DNA of 64,000 nucleotides from Gossypium raimondii (GCF_025698545.1 NC_068567.1:56425371-56489370), one strand, 5' to 3'; shown: positions 50,300-63,003, counted from the stretch's first letter. The notes: generated by a model from the letters alone, not told the origin. Program-made: numbers and translations.

Positions 50300-53200
50300 T
50301 CAAGTGAAATTTTTCTTAACCAAATCTGAATTTACAGGATTCAGAAGATTTTTGCCATCCATTTCACTCAAAATCAAAGCGCATCCAGAAAAAACCTTCT
50401 TCACAACATAAGGTCCTTCCCAGTTTGGCATCAATTTCCCTCTGAAATCCTTTTGTAAAGGGAGGATCTTTTTCAGAACCAAATCCCCTTCATGAAATTC
50501 TCTGGGACGAACCTTCTTATTGTAAGCTCGCATCATTCGCTTCTGATACATTTGGCCATGACGAATGGCTTTCAATCTTTTTTCTTCAATCAGGTTCAGT
50601 TGATCGTATCGAGATTGGATCCATTCAGCTTCATCCAATTTTAACTCAGCCAACACCCGAAGAGAAGGAATTTCAACCTCAATGGGTAACACTGCATCCA
50701 TTCCATAAACCAAAGAGAAAGGTGTTGCCCCAGTAGAAGTCCTGACAGATGTTCGGTAAGCCAGAAGAGCGAAAGGTAACTTCTCATGCCAATCTTTGTA
50801 AGTTTCGGCCATTTTCGCCACGATTTTCTTGATATTTTTATTCGCCGCTTCTACTGCACCATTCATTTTTGGGCGATATGGTGATGAATTATGGTGTCTA
50901 ATGTTGAACTGATCGCAGACTTTCGCTATTGTGCTGTTATTTAAATTCAACGCATTGTCAGATATAATCCTTTCAGGCATTCCATATCGACATATAATCT
51001 CCTTCTTCAAAAACTTGCTGACTGCTGACTTCGTGACATTGGCATATGAGGCCGCCTCTACCCACTTAGTAAAATAGTCAATAACCACAAAAATGAAATG
51101 ATGTCCATTAGAAGCCTTCGGTGATATTGGTCCAATGACGTCCATACCCCACATGGAGAAATGCCATGGAGAAGTCATAACATGAAGAGGAGAAGGAGGC
51201 GCGTGCAATTTATCTCCATAAATTTGGCATTTATGGCATTTCTTGGCATAATTGATGCAATCTCCTTCCATAGTGGACCAGTAATACCCGAATCTCATAA
51301 TCTGTCTAGCCATGGTGAATCCATTAGCATGTGTTCCACAAATACCCTCATGGACTTCTTCTAAAATTTCTTTAGCCTCTACAGCGTCCACGCATCTCAA
51401 CAGTATTCGATCCTTTTCCTTTTTGTATAAGATCTCCCCATCCAAGACATAGTCAATAGCTATCCTCTTCAATGTCCTCTTATCATTCTCCGTTGCCTGA
51501 TTTAGATATTCGCGATTCTTCACATATTGCAATATATCTTGGTACCAGGAAGGATTATCATTCTCCGCTTCCTCAATGTTGAAACAGTGGGCTGGGATTT
51601 CATAAATACTAATTTGAATAGGCTTCATGTCCTCTAACTGATTCACTTTAATCATGGAAGCTAAAGTAACAAGAGCATCAGCCATCTGATTTTCTTCTCG
51701 TGGGAGATAACAAAAGGTAATGTTGTCAAACTCTTCAATCAATCCTAAAACCAATCTTCGGTAACGGATCAATTTAGGATCTCTTGTCTTCCATTCCCCT
51801 CTTAGCTTGTATATCACCAATGCTGAGTCTCCGTACACCTCTAATGTCTTGATTTTTCGCTCTATAGCTGCCCGTATACCCATGATGCAAGCTTCATACT
51901 CAGCCATGTTATTGGTGCAATCAAAGTTTAATTTACTGGTGAAAGGATGATAGTCTCCATTCGGAGACACCAAGACCGCCCCAATCCCATTGCCTAATGC
52001 ATTCGATGCTCCGTCAAAGCTTAATCTCCAAGAATGATTCTCTTGGTGATCCTCTTCAGCATTAGCCACATACATCAAATCTTCATTCGGGAAATTTAAG
52101 TCCAGAGGCTCGTAATCTTCCAAAGCCCTGCTAGCCAAGAAATCTTCTATCGCACTTCCCTTGATGGCCTTCTGACTTACATATACGATATCAAACTCAG
52201 AGAGCAATATTTGCCATCTAGCCATTCTTCCATTCAATGCTGTTGACTCCATCATATACTTTAAAGGATCTAATTTTGAAATTAGCCAAGTCGTATGATA
52301 GAGTAAATATTTCCTCAACCTCTTGGTCGTCCAAATCAAGGCACAACACAATTTTTCGATAGGCAAATATCTCATCTCACAATCAATGAATTTCTTGCTG
52401 AGATAGTAAATCGCTTTTTCCCTCTTTCCAGTCGCATCATGTTGACCTAGCACGCATCCCATGGAGTTGTTGAACACTGTTAAATACAAAATCAAGGGTC
52501 TATCCGGGCTGGGTGGTGACAGAACTGGGGTATTGGATAGGTATTGCTTTATCTTTTCAAAGGCTTTTTGACATTCTTCATTCCAAACATCAGGATTATG
52601 TTTCTTCAAAAGGCAAAATATGGGATCACATTTTTCGGTCAACTGTGAAATGAACCGAGCAATGTAATTCAGTCTTCCCAAGAAACCTCGAACTTCTTTC
52701 TGGGTACGTGGTGGCAATAAATCTCGTATTGCTTTGACTTTGTCTGGGTCGATCTCAATTCCCTTTTCGCTGACTACGAAGCCTAATAACTTTCCTGATC
52801 TGGCTCCAAAAGTGCACTTTGTCGGATTAAGCTTGAGTTGGAACTTCCTTAAACTTAAGAACAATCTTCTCAAAACTTTCACATGTTCCTCCTCTGTTCT
52901 GGATTTGGCAATCATATCATCAACATACACCTGGATTTCTTTGTGCATCATGTCATGGAACAAGGTTACCATGGCCATCTGATATGTTGCTCCCGCATTC
53001 TTTAATCCAAATAACATCACCTTATAGTAAAACGTTCCCCATAAAGTAATGAACGTAGTCTTTCTCATATCTTCTAGATGCATTTTTATCTGATTATATC
53101 CCGAGAACCCATCCATAAAAGAAAACAACGAAAATCCCGCCGTATAATCCACCAGCGTATCAACATGTGGCAATGAGAAGTTGTCCTTTGGGCTTGCTTT

Positions 53201-53731
53201 ATTCAAATCCCTGTAATCGACGCACGTTCGTACTTTTCCATCTTTCTTAGGGACTGGGACGATATTAGCTACCCACTCAGAATATTTGACTTCCGCAAAA
53301 ACCAATTTCAAACTGTTTCTTAACCTCCTCTTTTATTTTGAGCACAATATCAGGCCTCATTCTTCTGAGCTTCTGTGGAACTGGTTTGCAATCCTCTTTT
53401 ATAGGTAAGCGATGCACTACAATGTCAACACTCAATCCCGGCATATTCTGGTATGACCATGCGAAGACATCTTTGAATTCATGAAGTAATCCAATGAGGT
53501 CTCGTCTTATTTTTGCGAGGATTTCGGTTCAATTTTCACCTCTTTCCTTCTTCCGTGCTCACAACTTCTCATCGTCTCTTTGTGAGGTAGGATTTGCTTT
53601 TCCTCTTGTTCTACCATCCTCAACAAATCCAAAGATGGACCACCCTCTTCATCACCTTCAAAGTCGTGCGATCCCTCTAAACACACGTCTCGTTCAAAAG
53701 GACACTCTGAGCTCGTAGCAGTATCGTTCAC
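50300..53731 (-). pseudogene. pol: reverse transcriptase, two RNase H domains, integrase
   Basis: A 1003-codon open stretch (53311-50300) is intact. Counting from its first residue, RT has the first Asp in MDG at about 67 and YVDD at 129-132. RNase H follows, then a second RNase H beginning WRLSFDGASNALGNGIGAVL (about 430-560), a feature of Tat elements. Integrase (about 640-960) has an H-H-C-C zinc region ending CHKCQ and DDE residues in MDVIGPI, SDNALN and VEAANKN. The upstream part from 53731 (SECPFERD, VEQEEKQILPHKE, FKDVFAWSYQNMPG, RMRPDIV) is in other frames, with breaks near 53510 and 53300. Two frameshifts therefore separate the pol start from an otherwise complete enzyme set. Confidence 0.9.
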
Positions 53732-53739
53732 GTCATTGA

Positions 53740-53960
53740 TACACAGAGACCTATTATGGTTACAAAAGAATGTATGAATTTATGTACAATTTATTTATGT
53801 AATGAAAGAATATATTTTAGGCGTATGAAAGAATGAAAGAATATTTACTCGAAATAATTGCAAAGATGTATTTTATTAAAATAATGAATTCTAAACATAA
53901 GCCTATTTCACAAAAGAATTCTTGTTATTTCTAGGCTAAAACAACAAGTTTGTTCTGAAT
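53740..53960 (-). other. AT-rich spacer between gag-pro and pol, candidate intron
   Basis: About 220 bp with no coding sense lies where Ogre elements carry an intron. On the minus strand an acceptor-like TTGTAACCATAATAG precedes the pol reading frame. A donor was not fixed. Confidence 0.4.
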
Positions 53961-53961
53961 A

Positions 53962-56900
53962 TTACTCTGAGACAGTTCTAAAGACTTTAGGTATTTCTTC
54001 CGCAGTCCAATTGTCTAGAACACTCCCAGGCTCATAAGGACGAATGTCTAGCCAACTTCTCTCTTCATTCCCAAGCTCATGAATGGCATTAATGTACATA
54101 TTTCCCAATGTCTCCTCGATGCTTTCCTCAACCAATTTCTTTCTCTCCTGATGAATGATCCCTCCGGATACGATGGTTTTGGATATGTGGGGAATTATCA
54201 TTGACTCCCACTTAACTTCCTCCCCCTTCAAACGCGCCATTCTTCTTTCCTGCCTTTTTTCTATCTCATTTCTTATTTGTCTTCTATCCGGCTTGTATCC
54301 TAAGCCAAAATGATCTTGCTTTTCTTTCAGCATTGGAGCCTCAGTCTTCCCTTGCAGATATCTCCCCAGCCCTCTTCCAGGTAAAGCTCCTTTTCCTACC
54401 AACAATTGTAAACCCATCTCTGTGGTTTTGGATAATTTTGGAGCCATAATTTTGCTCCATTCAGGAACAAATACCGCATTTACAAACTCCAAAGATCGAA
54501 ATGAGCATTCAACTGACTCGTCATTGGTCTCCACGTACGGCATCTTATTGGATACAGTTGCTATTATATCATCTTCGGCTTTTATTGTCACTAGCTGACC
54601 ATCTGACACTAACTTCAACATCTAATGTAATGATGACGGAACTGCCCCTGCCGAATGTATCCATGGTCTTCCTAATAAGCAGTTATAGGAAGGTTTGATG
54701 TCCATCATAATAAAATCTACCTCATAAACTGTTGGACCAATCAGTAAGGGTACCTCAATTCTTCCCATGACCTTCCTTTCTGTACCATCAAATGCCCTCA
54801 TTACATTTTGACACGTTTTCATGTGCGAACTGTCTATAGGTAGCCTATTAAGTGTGAATAACGGCAATACGTTCAAAGCTGATCCATTGTCAATCAGTAC
54901 TCCTGGCAAGATACGCCCCTTACATCGTGCAGTAATATGAAAAGCTTTGGTAGACCCATGCCCCCTGAAGGTATTTCATCATCATTGAAAAATATGAAAT
55001 TATCAGCACTGATATTATTGACCAACCGATCTAGCTTACTGACAGAAATATCCTTGGACACATAGGTCTCATTTAGCATCTTCATCAACGTATTTCGATG
55101 CACTTCGGAATTTAAGAGTAAGGACAGTACAGATATACGGGCCGATTGTTTATGCAACTGCTCAACGACATTATACTTGCTATGTTTTAAAAATTTGAGG
55201 AATTCCACAGCTTCTTCCTTCTTCACTGGCTCAACTATTTTCCCTTTTTGCTCCCCTATTATAGCTTCTTTCATAGACTCTGGATTGGTACTCACACACT
55301 GGTTCTTTGCCGCCTCACTTCCTGGGACAGTCGTATTGCACTCGTAATTCCATGGGACCTTCTTACTGTCTTGGTAAGGAAAGGCTGCAGGTTTCTTTAT
55401 TATGATTTTTGGTATTGCTGGTGCTCTCACCTCATCCTTCTTGGGTCGCGAGATAATGACCACATGCTGCACTATTCTTGGAACCTTCGAAGCCTCTGAT
55501 GTGCAAATGCTCCCCTCCTCCTTAACTTCTTCATAAAATTCCATCTCCTTGTTATCCATCAAGTCTTGAACCAAGGCTCTAAATTCTGTACATTCCTGGA
55601 TTTTATGTCCCTCCTCGTGATGGAACTCACAGTAATTTTCCACCCCTTCGACACTTCTCTCTGAACTCGGGGTGATCAATCCCTTTTTCACCATATTTTC
55701 CCAGATCCACCTCAAAGGAATTTTCACTTCTGATATGTCTTCCTTGATTTTTCTACTCATGCTCCCACCTATCATGTTCACTCCGTTGTGATCAGGTAAT
55801 AGATTTTCTGTATTGGGTGAATCATCCAATTTTACCACACCCATGCTTATAAGCCTTTTTACCAGCTTCTTGAATGCCGTATAATGTTCTATAGAATGCC
55901 CCACAATTCCCGCATGATAATCGCACTGTGCGTTTGCATCGTACCACTTGGGATATGGAGGTTGCAGGGGTTTTAAATGGTGAGGGGCAACCACGTGTGC
56001 ATTGAATAGATTCTGATATAGCTCCCTATACGACATTGGGATTGGCGTAAATTGAAGCTTCTCTGTGTTTTGTCTTGTGTCAGATCTCTACTTTGATGAT
56101 CCCTGCTGGTTAACAGCCGTCTTCCCCGATTGACTTACTGTAACTGTCTTCAAATACGAACTTGTGTTGTTGAACTCATTCTCTTTCCTCTTCGAAACTG
56201 GCCTTCTACTACTTTCCCCAGCGTCTATTTTCCCACTTCTGATGGCATTTTCTATCATTTCCTCGTTCATAATTAAGTCAGAAAAGCTTTTAGAAGCACT
56301 CCCTAACAGATGCGTAATAAATGGAGCCTTCAATGTATTAACGAAAAGCATCGTTATTTCTCTTTCTAGAAGAGATGGCTGAACTTAGATAGCAACTTCC
56401 CTCCATCTCTGTGCGTACTGCCTGAAACTTTCACCAGACTTTTTTTCCATGTTCTGTAGAGTAATTCTATCAGGTACCATGTCAGTCACATGGTTGTACT
56501 GCTTTAAGAACGCCTGTGCTAGATTTCTCCATGAATTAATATGGGTACGGCTTAGTTGATTGTACCATTTAGATGCAGCCCCTGCGAGGCTATCCTGGAA
56601 GCAATGTATCAGCAACTGGTTATTATTGACATATCTGGTCATCCTTCTGCAGAACATAGTAATATGAGCTTCGGGGCTACTAGTCCCGTTGTATTTCTCG
56701 AATTCTGGCATTTTGAACTTGTGAGGAAGTACCAGACCTGGAACCAAGCTCAATTCTCTAGCATCAATTCCATGGTAGCTCTCAGTACCTTCTGTCGCTC
56801 TAAGTTTTTCTTCTAGCCATTTATACTTTTCCTCGAGCTATTTTGGCAATTCATCATTCATTTTCTCGATTGTCCCATCGAAGTCTAGGATAACAGGATT

Positions 56901-57227
56901 AGCAAGATTGTCTCTAGCTTGGAAGTTTATCGGTGTTTCAGTACTGTCCTGAGGTTTGATAATAATGGAGGATTTGCGCGGATATATCCCCGCTTGTTGA
57001 GAAGTAAGTCTTGAGGAATAAACAGGTCCCTCGTTGTCTCCTTCTTCATTGTTGAGCACCAACCCCTTTCCTTTGTCAACTCCTCCAGCCAATAACTGAG
57101 TCAACTTAGCCATCATACTCCCTTGAGATTCCATTATTTTTTCCGTCATCTTTTGTTGAATCTTCTCTAATTCCTCATTCATTTGCTCTTGCATTTCTTT
57201 CTGGAACTGTTCTAGCCTTTGGTCCAT
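53962..57227 (-). pseudogene. gag-protease with C-terminal G-patch
   Basis: In order on the minus strand: N-terminal coiled coil (57227-57080); gag core with FEKYNGTSSPEAHI and GAASKWYNQLSR (about 56720-56400); two zinc-finger-like segments (CDYHAGIVGHSIEHY, last Cys lost, and CEFHHEEGHKIQEC) in 56036-54894; aspartic protease with VLIDNGSALNVLP and CLLGRPWIHSAGAVPS (54909-54622); then a G-patch with GRGLGRYLQG and FGLGYKPDRR (54621-53962). One frame is kept across in-frame TAG stops at 56838, 56385, 56088 and 54622. A single frameshift occurs at a G-run near 54965. The stops make it non-functional unless they are read through. Confidence 0.87.
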
Positions 57228-57448
57228 GTCTCTAGTTCTGGATCGAGTTCCGTAGCAGTGTTTGATAGCTTGATTGGTTTCCAGATTAACTGATGAGTAA
57301 TTTAGATTAATTAGAATCCGTTAATGTATTTATTAATGCATATGAAACAATGCAATGCATGAAATGAATGCAGAAAAAGGCATCAATTTGAATTCAATTC
57401 CATATAAGAAAACTTTACTATAAATTAAATTCCTTTATATAAAATGAA
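57228..57448 (-). other. Spacer between ORF1 and gag
   Basis: AT-rich 220 bp without coding potential. Confidence 0.6.
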
Positions 57449-59379
57449 TTACAAATACGACATTGCCCTAGTACCCAGAACTCTAATCTTTCTAAGTAAC
57501 AAAGCCAATTCTTGCCCCCGATCTGACTCTAATTCATACTTCACACTCAGCGTGTCAGCTTGTACTGCTAAAGTCTGTATATGGTCAGCTACTTCTCGAA
57601 TCTGGACTACAGCTTCCTCAATAAGATGATCTCTACTTCTAACTTGATTCTGAAAATGGTGAAGCTGTTCATTACTATGACTCTCGTTTACTTTTAAGTG
57701 CTTGATCTGGATCTCATAATTTTGCAGCTCCATCTCTAACTCTTTAATTCTTTTCTCCATTTCTTCAATCTTGCTCAAGCTAGCTTTTCACTCTATCGTA
57801 GAATTTCGGCTTCGATACTGACGAAGGGATCTTTCCAATACAATCACCCTATCCTTTAACTCCCCCTTTTCCTTCTGGCTTTCTGACAAACTCTTCTCTA
57901 AGGCCTCATTTCGCCTTTGCATCTCTTGAAATCTCTGTTCCCACTTATCGGCCTTGTCCTTTTCTCCTTGGATTTCTACTCGCCACTGTTCTGATGTCTT
58001 TCCCAGCCCAGCAGTTCTTATTGACAAGCGCAGCTTTTTATAATCCGTCTTTAGACTGCCCAGTTCCTCATCAGCTTTGTTCTTTTCTTTCTTCAACCTC
58101 TCATTCTCGAGCTTTTGAACGTCTATGTCCAATCTCAAGTTCGTCTTTTCCGCATCTATTTGCTCTATTCTTTTCTCCAAATCCGCATTCTTCCTCTCAA
58201 AATCTTGTCTTACCATTTCCAACTCAGAAGGAATGACTCGCAAATGCTCTTCTATTGACTGGCTTTCTTCCTGATTAACTTAGGTGTATTATCATTTATC
58301 CTTCTAGCCCACCATTGATGATACCCAGGAGTTGTCATTGGACCCACAGCTAGCCTCTTCATTCGGCGAGTTTGTTTCCACGCACTAACCATCTCTTGAA
58401 TCTTCTTTCTGTAACCATTATCCTTGTACGAAAATTCATAATTAGCTAACCCTTGGGTCGCAGGTATAAATTTCCTTGACCTATATTGCCTTAGCACCAA
58501 TAATGGGGCATATCCAGTAGCTCCCCAAACCCCTAGCAAAGGAACCCAATCAAAACTACCACACCTATACATGATCTCATCTGGAAGTAACCAAGGAGCT
58601 CTCCACTCAATGTCCCCCTCTCGAAGATTTTGAAGAATTTCTATCCACTTCTCCTTCGAAATGTCGTCTCTCCTGGGCGTAGCGACTATCTCCTTTAGTG
58701 GTGAATAATTTTCAGAGAAAACCCGATACGACACTTTATCCACCTTCTAAAAGTGACTGTGAAACCACTTGAGTAGAAGTTGTGCACATCCAATAAATCT
58801 ACTTTCACCCGTCTTCCGGCATGCACTCAATGACCTGAAAGTCTCTGCCAAGATAGCTGGAATCGACGTAACTTTCTTATCGAGCCGGTCGAATAAATCA
58901 GTGACTGTTTCATCTACATATCCCAAGGCTTTAGGGAAGACAACCAAGCCATATATACTTAAAGCAAAAACATCTAACCTTTTCCTGACATCTGGGTGTG
59001 TGAGGATTGCATCTTTCAAGCCCCTCCAAGGAATGCACTTACTGTCTCCCTTTTGCTTAATTCGTACGACAACCCACTGCTCGCTCATTCCTGTTACACT
59101 CATCAGCTTTTTGGAAAAGGTTGGCACATTTACCACTCTCGAATAGACCCTGTACACTTGAAACTTTAAACAACGGAGTAAAGCCATATACTCCTCTATC
59201 GTAGGCACTAAATCGACCTTCCCGAATGTAAAGCAACTGTAGGCAGGATTCCAGAATTGGGCGAGGGCTTGAAACAAACGCTTGTCTACCTTCACATCAA
59301 GCAAATAAGGCAAATCCCCATAATTATCATAAAAGAGCTGTCTAACCTCATCGCTCCACTGACCCCAGATTTCCTTCAA
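57449..59379 (-). pseudogene. Extra ORF1: helical DUF7745/plant-mobile-like domain plus coiled coil
   Basis: About 640 codons between the 5' LTR leader and gag. The N-terminal part (59379-58252) begins MKEIWGQWSDEVRQLFYDNY, with YGDLPYLLDVKVD, VPTIEEYMALL and LDVFALSIYGLVVFPKALG. This resembles the domain related to transposon-derived plant mobile domains. The C-terminal part (58243-57449) is a long heptad-rich coiled coil (EKRIEQIDAEK, NERLKKEKNKADEELG) ending RVLGTRAMSYL. It is broken by an in-frame TAG (58747), an in-frame TGA (57788) and one frameshift near 58250. Ogre/Tat elements carry an ORF1 of unknown function at this place; no activity can be assigned. Confidence 0.75.
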
Positions 59380-60144
59380 TTCTTGTAAATTGTTTTGAGT
59401 TACATTGATATGCGTAAAGTCTCATAACTCCGATACATGCCCCTCAGCCAAACTATCACCCTTTTCTTCCTGCGTTGTTTCAGACCAAGTTCGAACAGCC
59501 GCATTGTCCTCCACTTTATCAAGAAACCCGCTTTCCATGATAAGCCTTCTATCTAGCAACTGAATTTGAATTGACGCCTTTTATGATGAAATGAAATGTC
59601 ATGTCATGCAAATAAAACACCAAAAGTCAGTATCATATAACAACATAAATTATAATCAAGAAATAATAAAACATCTGATCGGATATCTACTAGAGTTCGG
59701 TATAGTTCTACCTAGGGTGAATTCCTAAGGTTCACTATATGTGGTTTGGCTTCTAGAGTAAAGGTACCCGAACCAGCAAATTCCTCAATCCTCACCCATT
59801 ATAGGCTCATACGGACCAAGTTTAGTTCAGGGGAATACATTTCCCTATGGCTGCACGGAGATAAAAAATCTCACGAAGACATAGGTACGGATGTATCCCG
59901 AAAGCAATCCACTACCCTACACGGAGGTAAAAACCTCACGAAGGCATAGCTTCTCACTCCCATTTAAAAGGGTAAAACTGTTCAACTCATGAAATGTATA
60001 ATGCAAACAATATTTAAACAAGAAGATAATGAATGCAAAAGGATGTTATGAGTTTTTTTTAATATTTTCTCGACCTTAAGACAAAAGTTAATTAACTTTG
60101 TGGCTCGACTCTCTTAAAAAAAGTCCCCAGTGGAGTCGCCAAGC
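59380..60144 (-). other. 5' leader of the Tat/Ogre-like element
   Basis: Mostly non-coding. Contains two related small hairpin-forming units (GGAGATAAAAAATCTC and GGAGGTAAAAACCTC) near 59858-59940 and the primer binding site at its LTR end. Confidence 0.6.
60121..60144 (-). other. Primer binding site of the Tat/Ogre-like element
   Basis: The minus strand reads GCTTGGCGACTCCACTGGGG directly after the 5' LTR. This TGGCGACTCCACTGGG form is typical of Ogre/Tat elements and is thought to pair with an arginine tRNA. Confidence 0.8.
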
Positions 60145-62474
60145 TGTCGAAACCATCTTTTAGAAAATTTTTTTAGGTTTTTGAAAAAATGAAAATTGGG
60201 AGTCGCCACCAATCTTTTATTAGGGTGTGATTGGATCACCTAAAAAAACGGCTTTGGTCTACGAGTTTTAGAAAAATGGATCCGGAGTCGCATTACGTCA
60301 TTTAGGAAGGAGTAGCACCTCGTAACGCCCAAAATTGGTACCTAGTTAATTAATTAGTGTCTTAAGGTCGAGAATATGGAAAAATATAATCTTTAAAAAA
60401 CTTAAAGCGTTGCATATTAAGACCCTTTTCAATTCAGAGAAGCAAAAATGCCACACCCAATACGTTAGGGCACAACATTCTAATTTCCCCCAAAATGAAT
60501 TAGGTTAGAATATTTATACAATAAAACTAAAAGAACATCCACTCATCCAAGATTTAAGAAATCACACCCAATACGTTAGGGCACGATCCCTTTAGAATCC
60601 CAAACTCGGAATATTTCCTTTACTTTAAAAGAACATCCACTTATCCAAGATTTAAGAAATCACACCCAATACGTTAGGGCACAATTCCTTTAGAATCTCA
60701 AACTCGGAATATTTCCTTCATGATTTTTTAAAAAATCTTCATTTCGAGAAATCAATGCGCCACATCCAATACGTTAGGACACAACGTGTTGAATTCCCAA
60801 TAGTGAGCTTTTATTTTAATTAAAAGAATATCCACTTTGAAAAAAAGTTTGATTTTAAAAATCGAGTGAAAAAATGTAATGTTATGCTACATTAAATATA
60901 TAATGCAATAATACTACGATAGCATAGAAATAATACAAATATATGAACAAATAAATAAAATAATGGCTCTGAATATTAAATGAACGGACAAGATAAAAAT
61001 ATGTAAACATAAATTAATAGACAAATAACTGAAATAAATAAAATATACATACATCCATGAAAATATACAAGTTTAAGATAATATTAAAATTAATAAAACA
61101 TGTGTCTAAAATATACGAAAAATATTAGTTTTCTAAGGTGTAAATATATGCAAAAGAAACATATTTATATGTATACATATAGTAATAATAATAATTTCAT
61201 AAAAAAATTATTAGAAATATTGATTTTAAGAAAACTATGAGAAATGACTAAATTGGGACAGAAATTAAAAAAACAGGGGTGAATCCGTAAATAAATAAAG
61301 TCTGGAGGACCAAATTGAACGCGCGAATTACATAGAGGGGCTGGAAGGGCAATTTTCTCTTCTCCTCTAAAACGGTATCGTTCAAGAGGGGTCAAATTGA
61401 AATTAAAATAAATTACAGGGCAAATTTTTTAAAAAATAAAAACCTAATTATAAAGACAGTTAAAGGCGGAGGGGCTAAAAATGCAATTTTCCCCTCCGCT
61501 AAAAAACACGCGGATCCTGGGTCCGGGTCGGGTCGACGCGCGGATCCTCCTCCTCCAAAACGGCGCCGTTTTCAATTGGCTATTTAAGCCAAAATTAAAG
61601 CCTCAAATTTTATTTTCCAAACTTTCTTTAAAAAAAAACAAATCATTTTTAACAAAAAAAACTCTCAACCTTTCAGTCCTCCGGCCGTCGGCCGGTCATC
61701 GGACGTCATCGCCACCGCACGCCGCCCAAGATTCAATACCAAGACCACCGCTCATGTGGCGGGTCGGAAAAAAAAAAACCCGTTTCGGCTTTTTAAACCT
61801 TCCCAAGCCCAGATCTGGGCTCAAAATACCCAAAATCCAGCAGAAAACGCGAAGAACTCGCGAAAACCTTTCGGCTTCCGGCCACCGATCCTCGGGGGTG
61901 GCTCCCTCGATCTTCCAACGGCGTTTCAAAGGCAAACGAAGGTAAGTTCCTCCCTTTTCATTTTATCCTGCCTTAGTAAAGTAAAAAAAAAATAAAAAAT
62001 AGAAGAAAAACGAAGAAGTAATCGATGATAAAATAAAATAAAATATCAACCTTTTGAGTTTTGATTGATTCTCCCTTTGTGTTAAAAAATTGTGCTTTTT
62101 TATTGATTTCCCAAAATCCGATCCTTGTTACAGTGCGTCAAAATCGCTTTTATAGCGATCGTCAATACAAGAAGAAAAGAAAGAAATAAAAAGAAATCTT
62201 CCAATGTTGATTTGATTTCGATTCTTTGATTTTTCTTTCCTTTCTTGTGTTTGCAGGTGATTGCATGGAGATTCGGCTCTTGATGGTTGCGGCGCAAAAA
62301 TCCTACTGTTGCTAGGGTTTCAGAAACTGTTGTTGCCTATTTGGGCTGAACTGTAATTGGGCTTTAGGTTTAGGCCTTGTAACCCGTTTGTAATCAAACA
62401 TTATGGACTATTTCTATTTTATTATTTTATCTGTTTTTTGCATTTATTAGACCGGGTAAAATTGAGGTATTACA
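60145..62474 (-). repeat. Right (5') LTR of the Tat/Ogre-like element
   Basis: Nearly identical to the left LTR except for a roughly 110-bp block (61676-61790), a 13-bp CAATTGG-containing repeat difference and scattered changes. Palindrome AAAACGGCGCCGTTTT at 61557-61572. Confidence 0.93.
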
Positions 62475-62789
62475 ATATATATATATATTTATTTATATGG
62501 TATTTATTTTCTTTTCATGTTAATAACTTTTACATGTAATTTTCCATAAATTAGTAAAAGACAATAATACTATTTGCATAGGACATCACTAATCTAACAA
62601 TACTTTTGAACAAAACCGGCAGCTTTTTGGACAAATTAAGAAAATTAAAAAAAAAAAAGAAAAAAGAAGATAATGGCAACTCTCAACTCAGGTTTTTCAT
62701 TGATTTTTTTTCTGCCACTTCCTGATTGAGGAGTCAGGTTTTTTTCTTATATAATTATTGATTAACAATCAATTTTTTAAAGCAATGTT

Positions 62790-63003
62790 TTTTAATTTAT
62801 AATTTAAATTGATAGAATATGTAAGTATTGAGAACTAAACATGTTATTATACCAGATAGAAAAAAGGTTTTTCATTATTAATTTAACGGCGAGTGAATAA
62901 AACAAGAACAAATTTAAATGTTAGTGCCTAAATTAATTTTTTTAAGTTGAATGACCAAAATAGAAACGTGGGCATAATCGAGTGACTATTTGTATACTTT
63001 ACC
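62790..63003. repeat. Truncated foldback-element end
   Basis: The right edge AGTGACTATTTGTATACTTTACC and the inner words AAATTGATAGAATATGTAAG resemble the right arm of the 1576-3065 element. The left part is missing. Confidence 0.55.

Larger units (their letters stand above)
45881..62474 (-). mobile_element. 16.6-kb Ty3/gypsy Tat/Ogre-like retrotransposon
   Basis: LTRs of 2335 and 2330 bp bound a minus-strand interior. The interior has a TGGCGACTCCACTGGGGAC primer binding site, an extra ORF1 before gag, gag-protease with a G-patch, RT with both a standard and a second RNase H, integrase, tandem repeats in the 3' region, and a polypurine tract. This set, together with the large size, fits the Tat/Ogre branch of plant gypsy elements. 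Flanking ATATA at 45876-45880 and 62475-62479 is consistent with a 5-bp target duplication, though it lies in an AT-rich context. Confidence 0.92.

Noticed and set aside
50157-50411. Plus-strand 84-codon frame near the pol end
   Set aside because: Antisense to the end of integrase and a small repeat; no domain seen.
61481-61945. 154-codon plus-strand frame in the right LTR
   Set aside because: Not preserved in the left LTR, spans the divergent block, and ends near the splice-like site; probably chance in GC-rich LTR.
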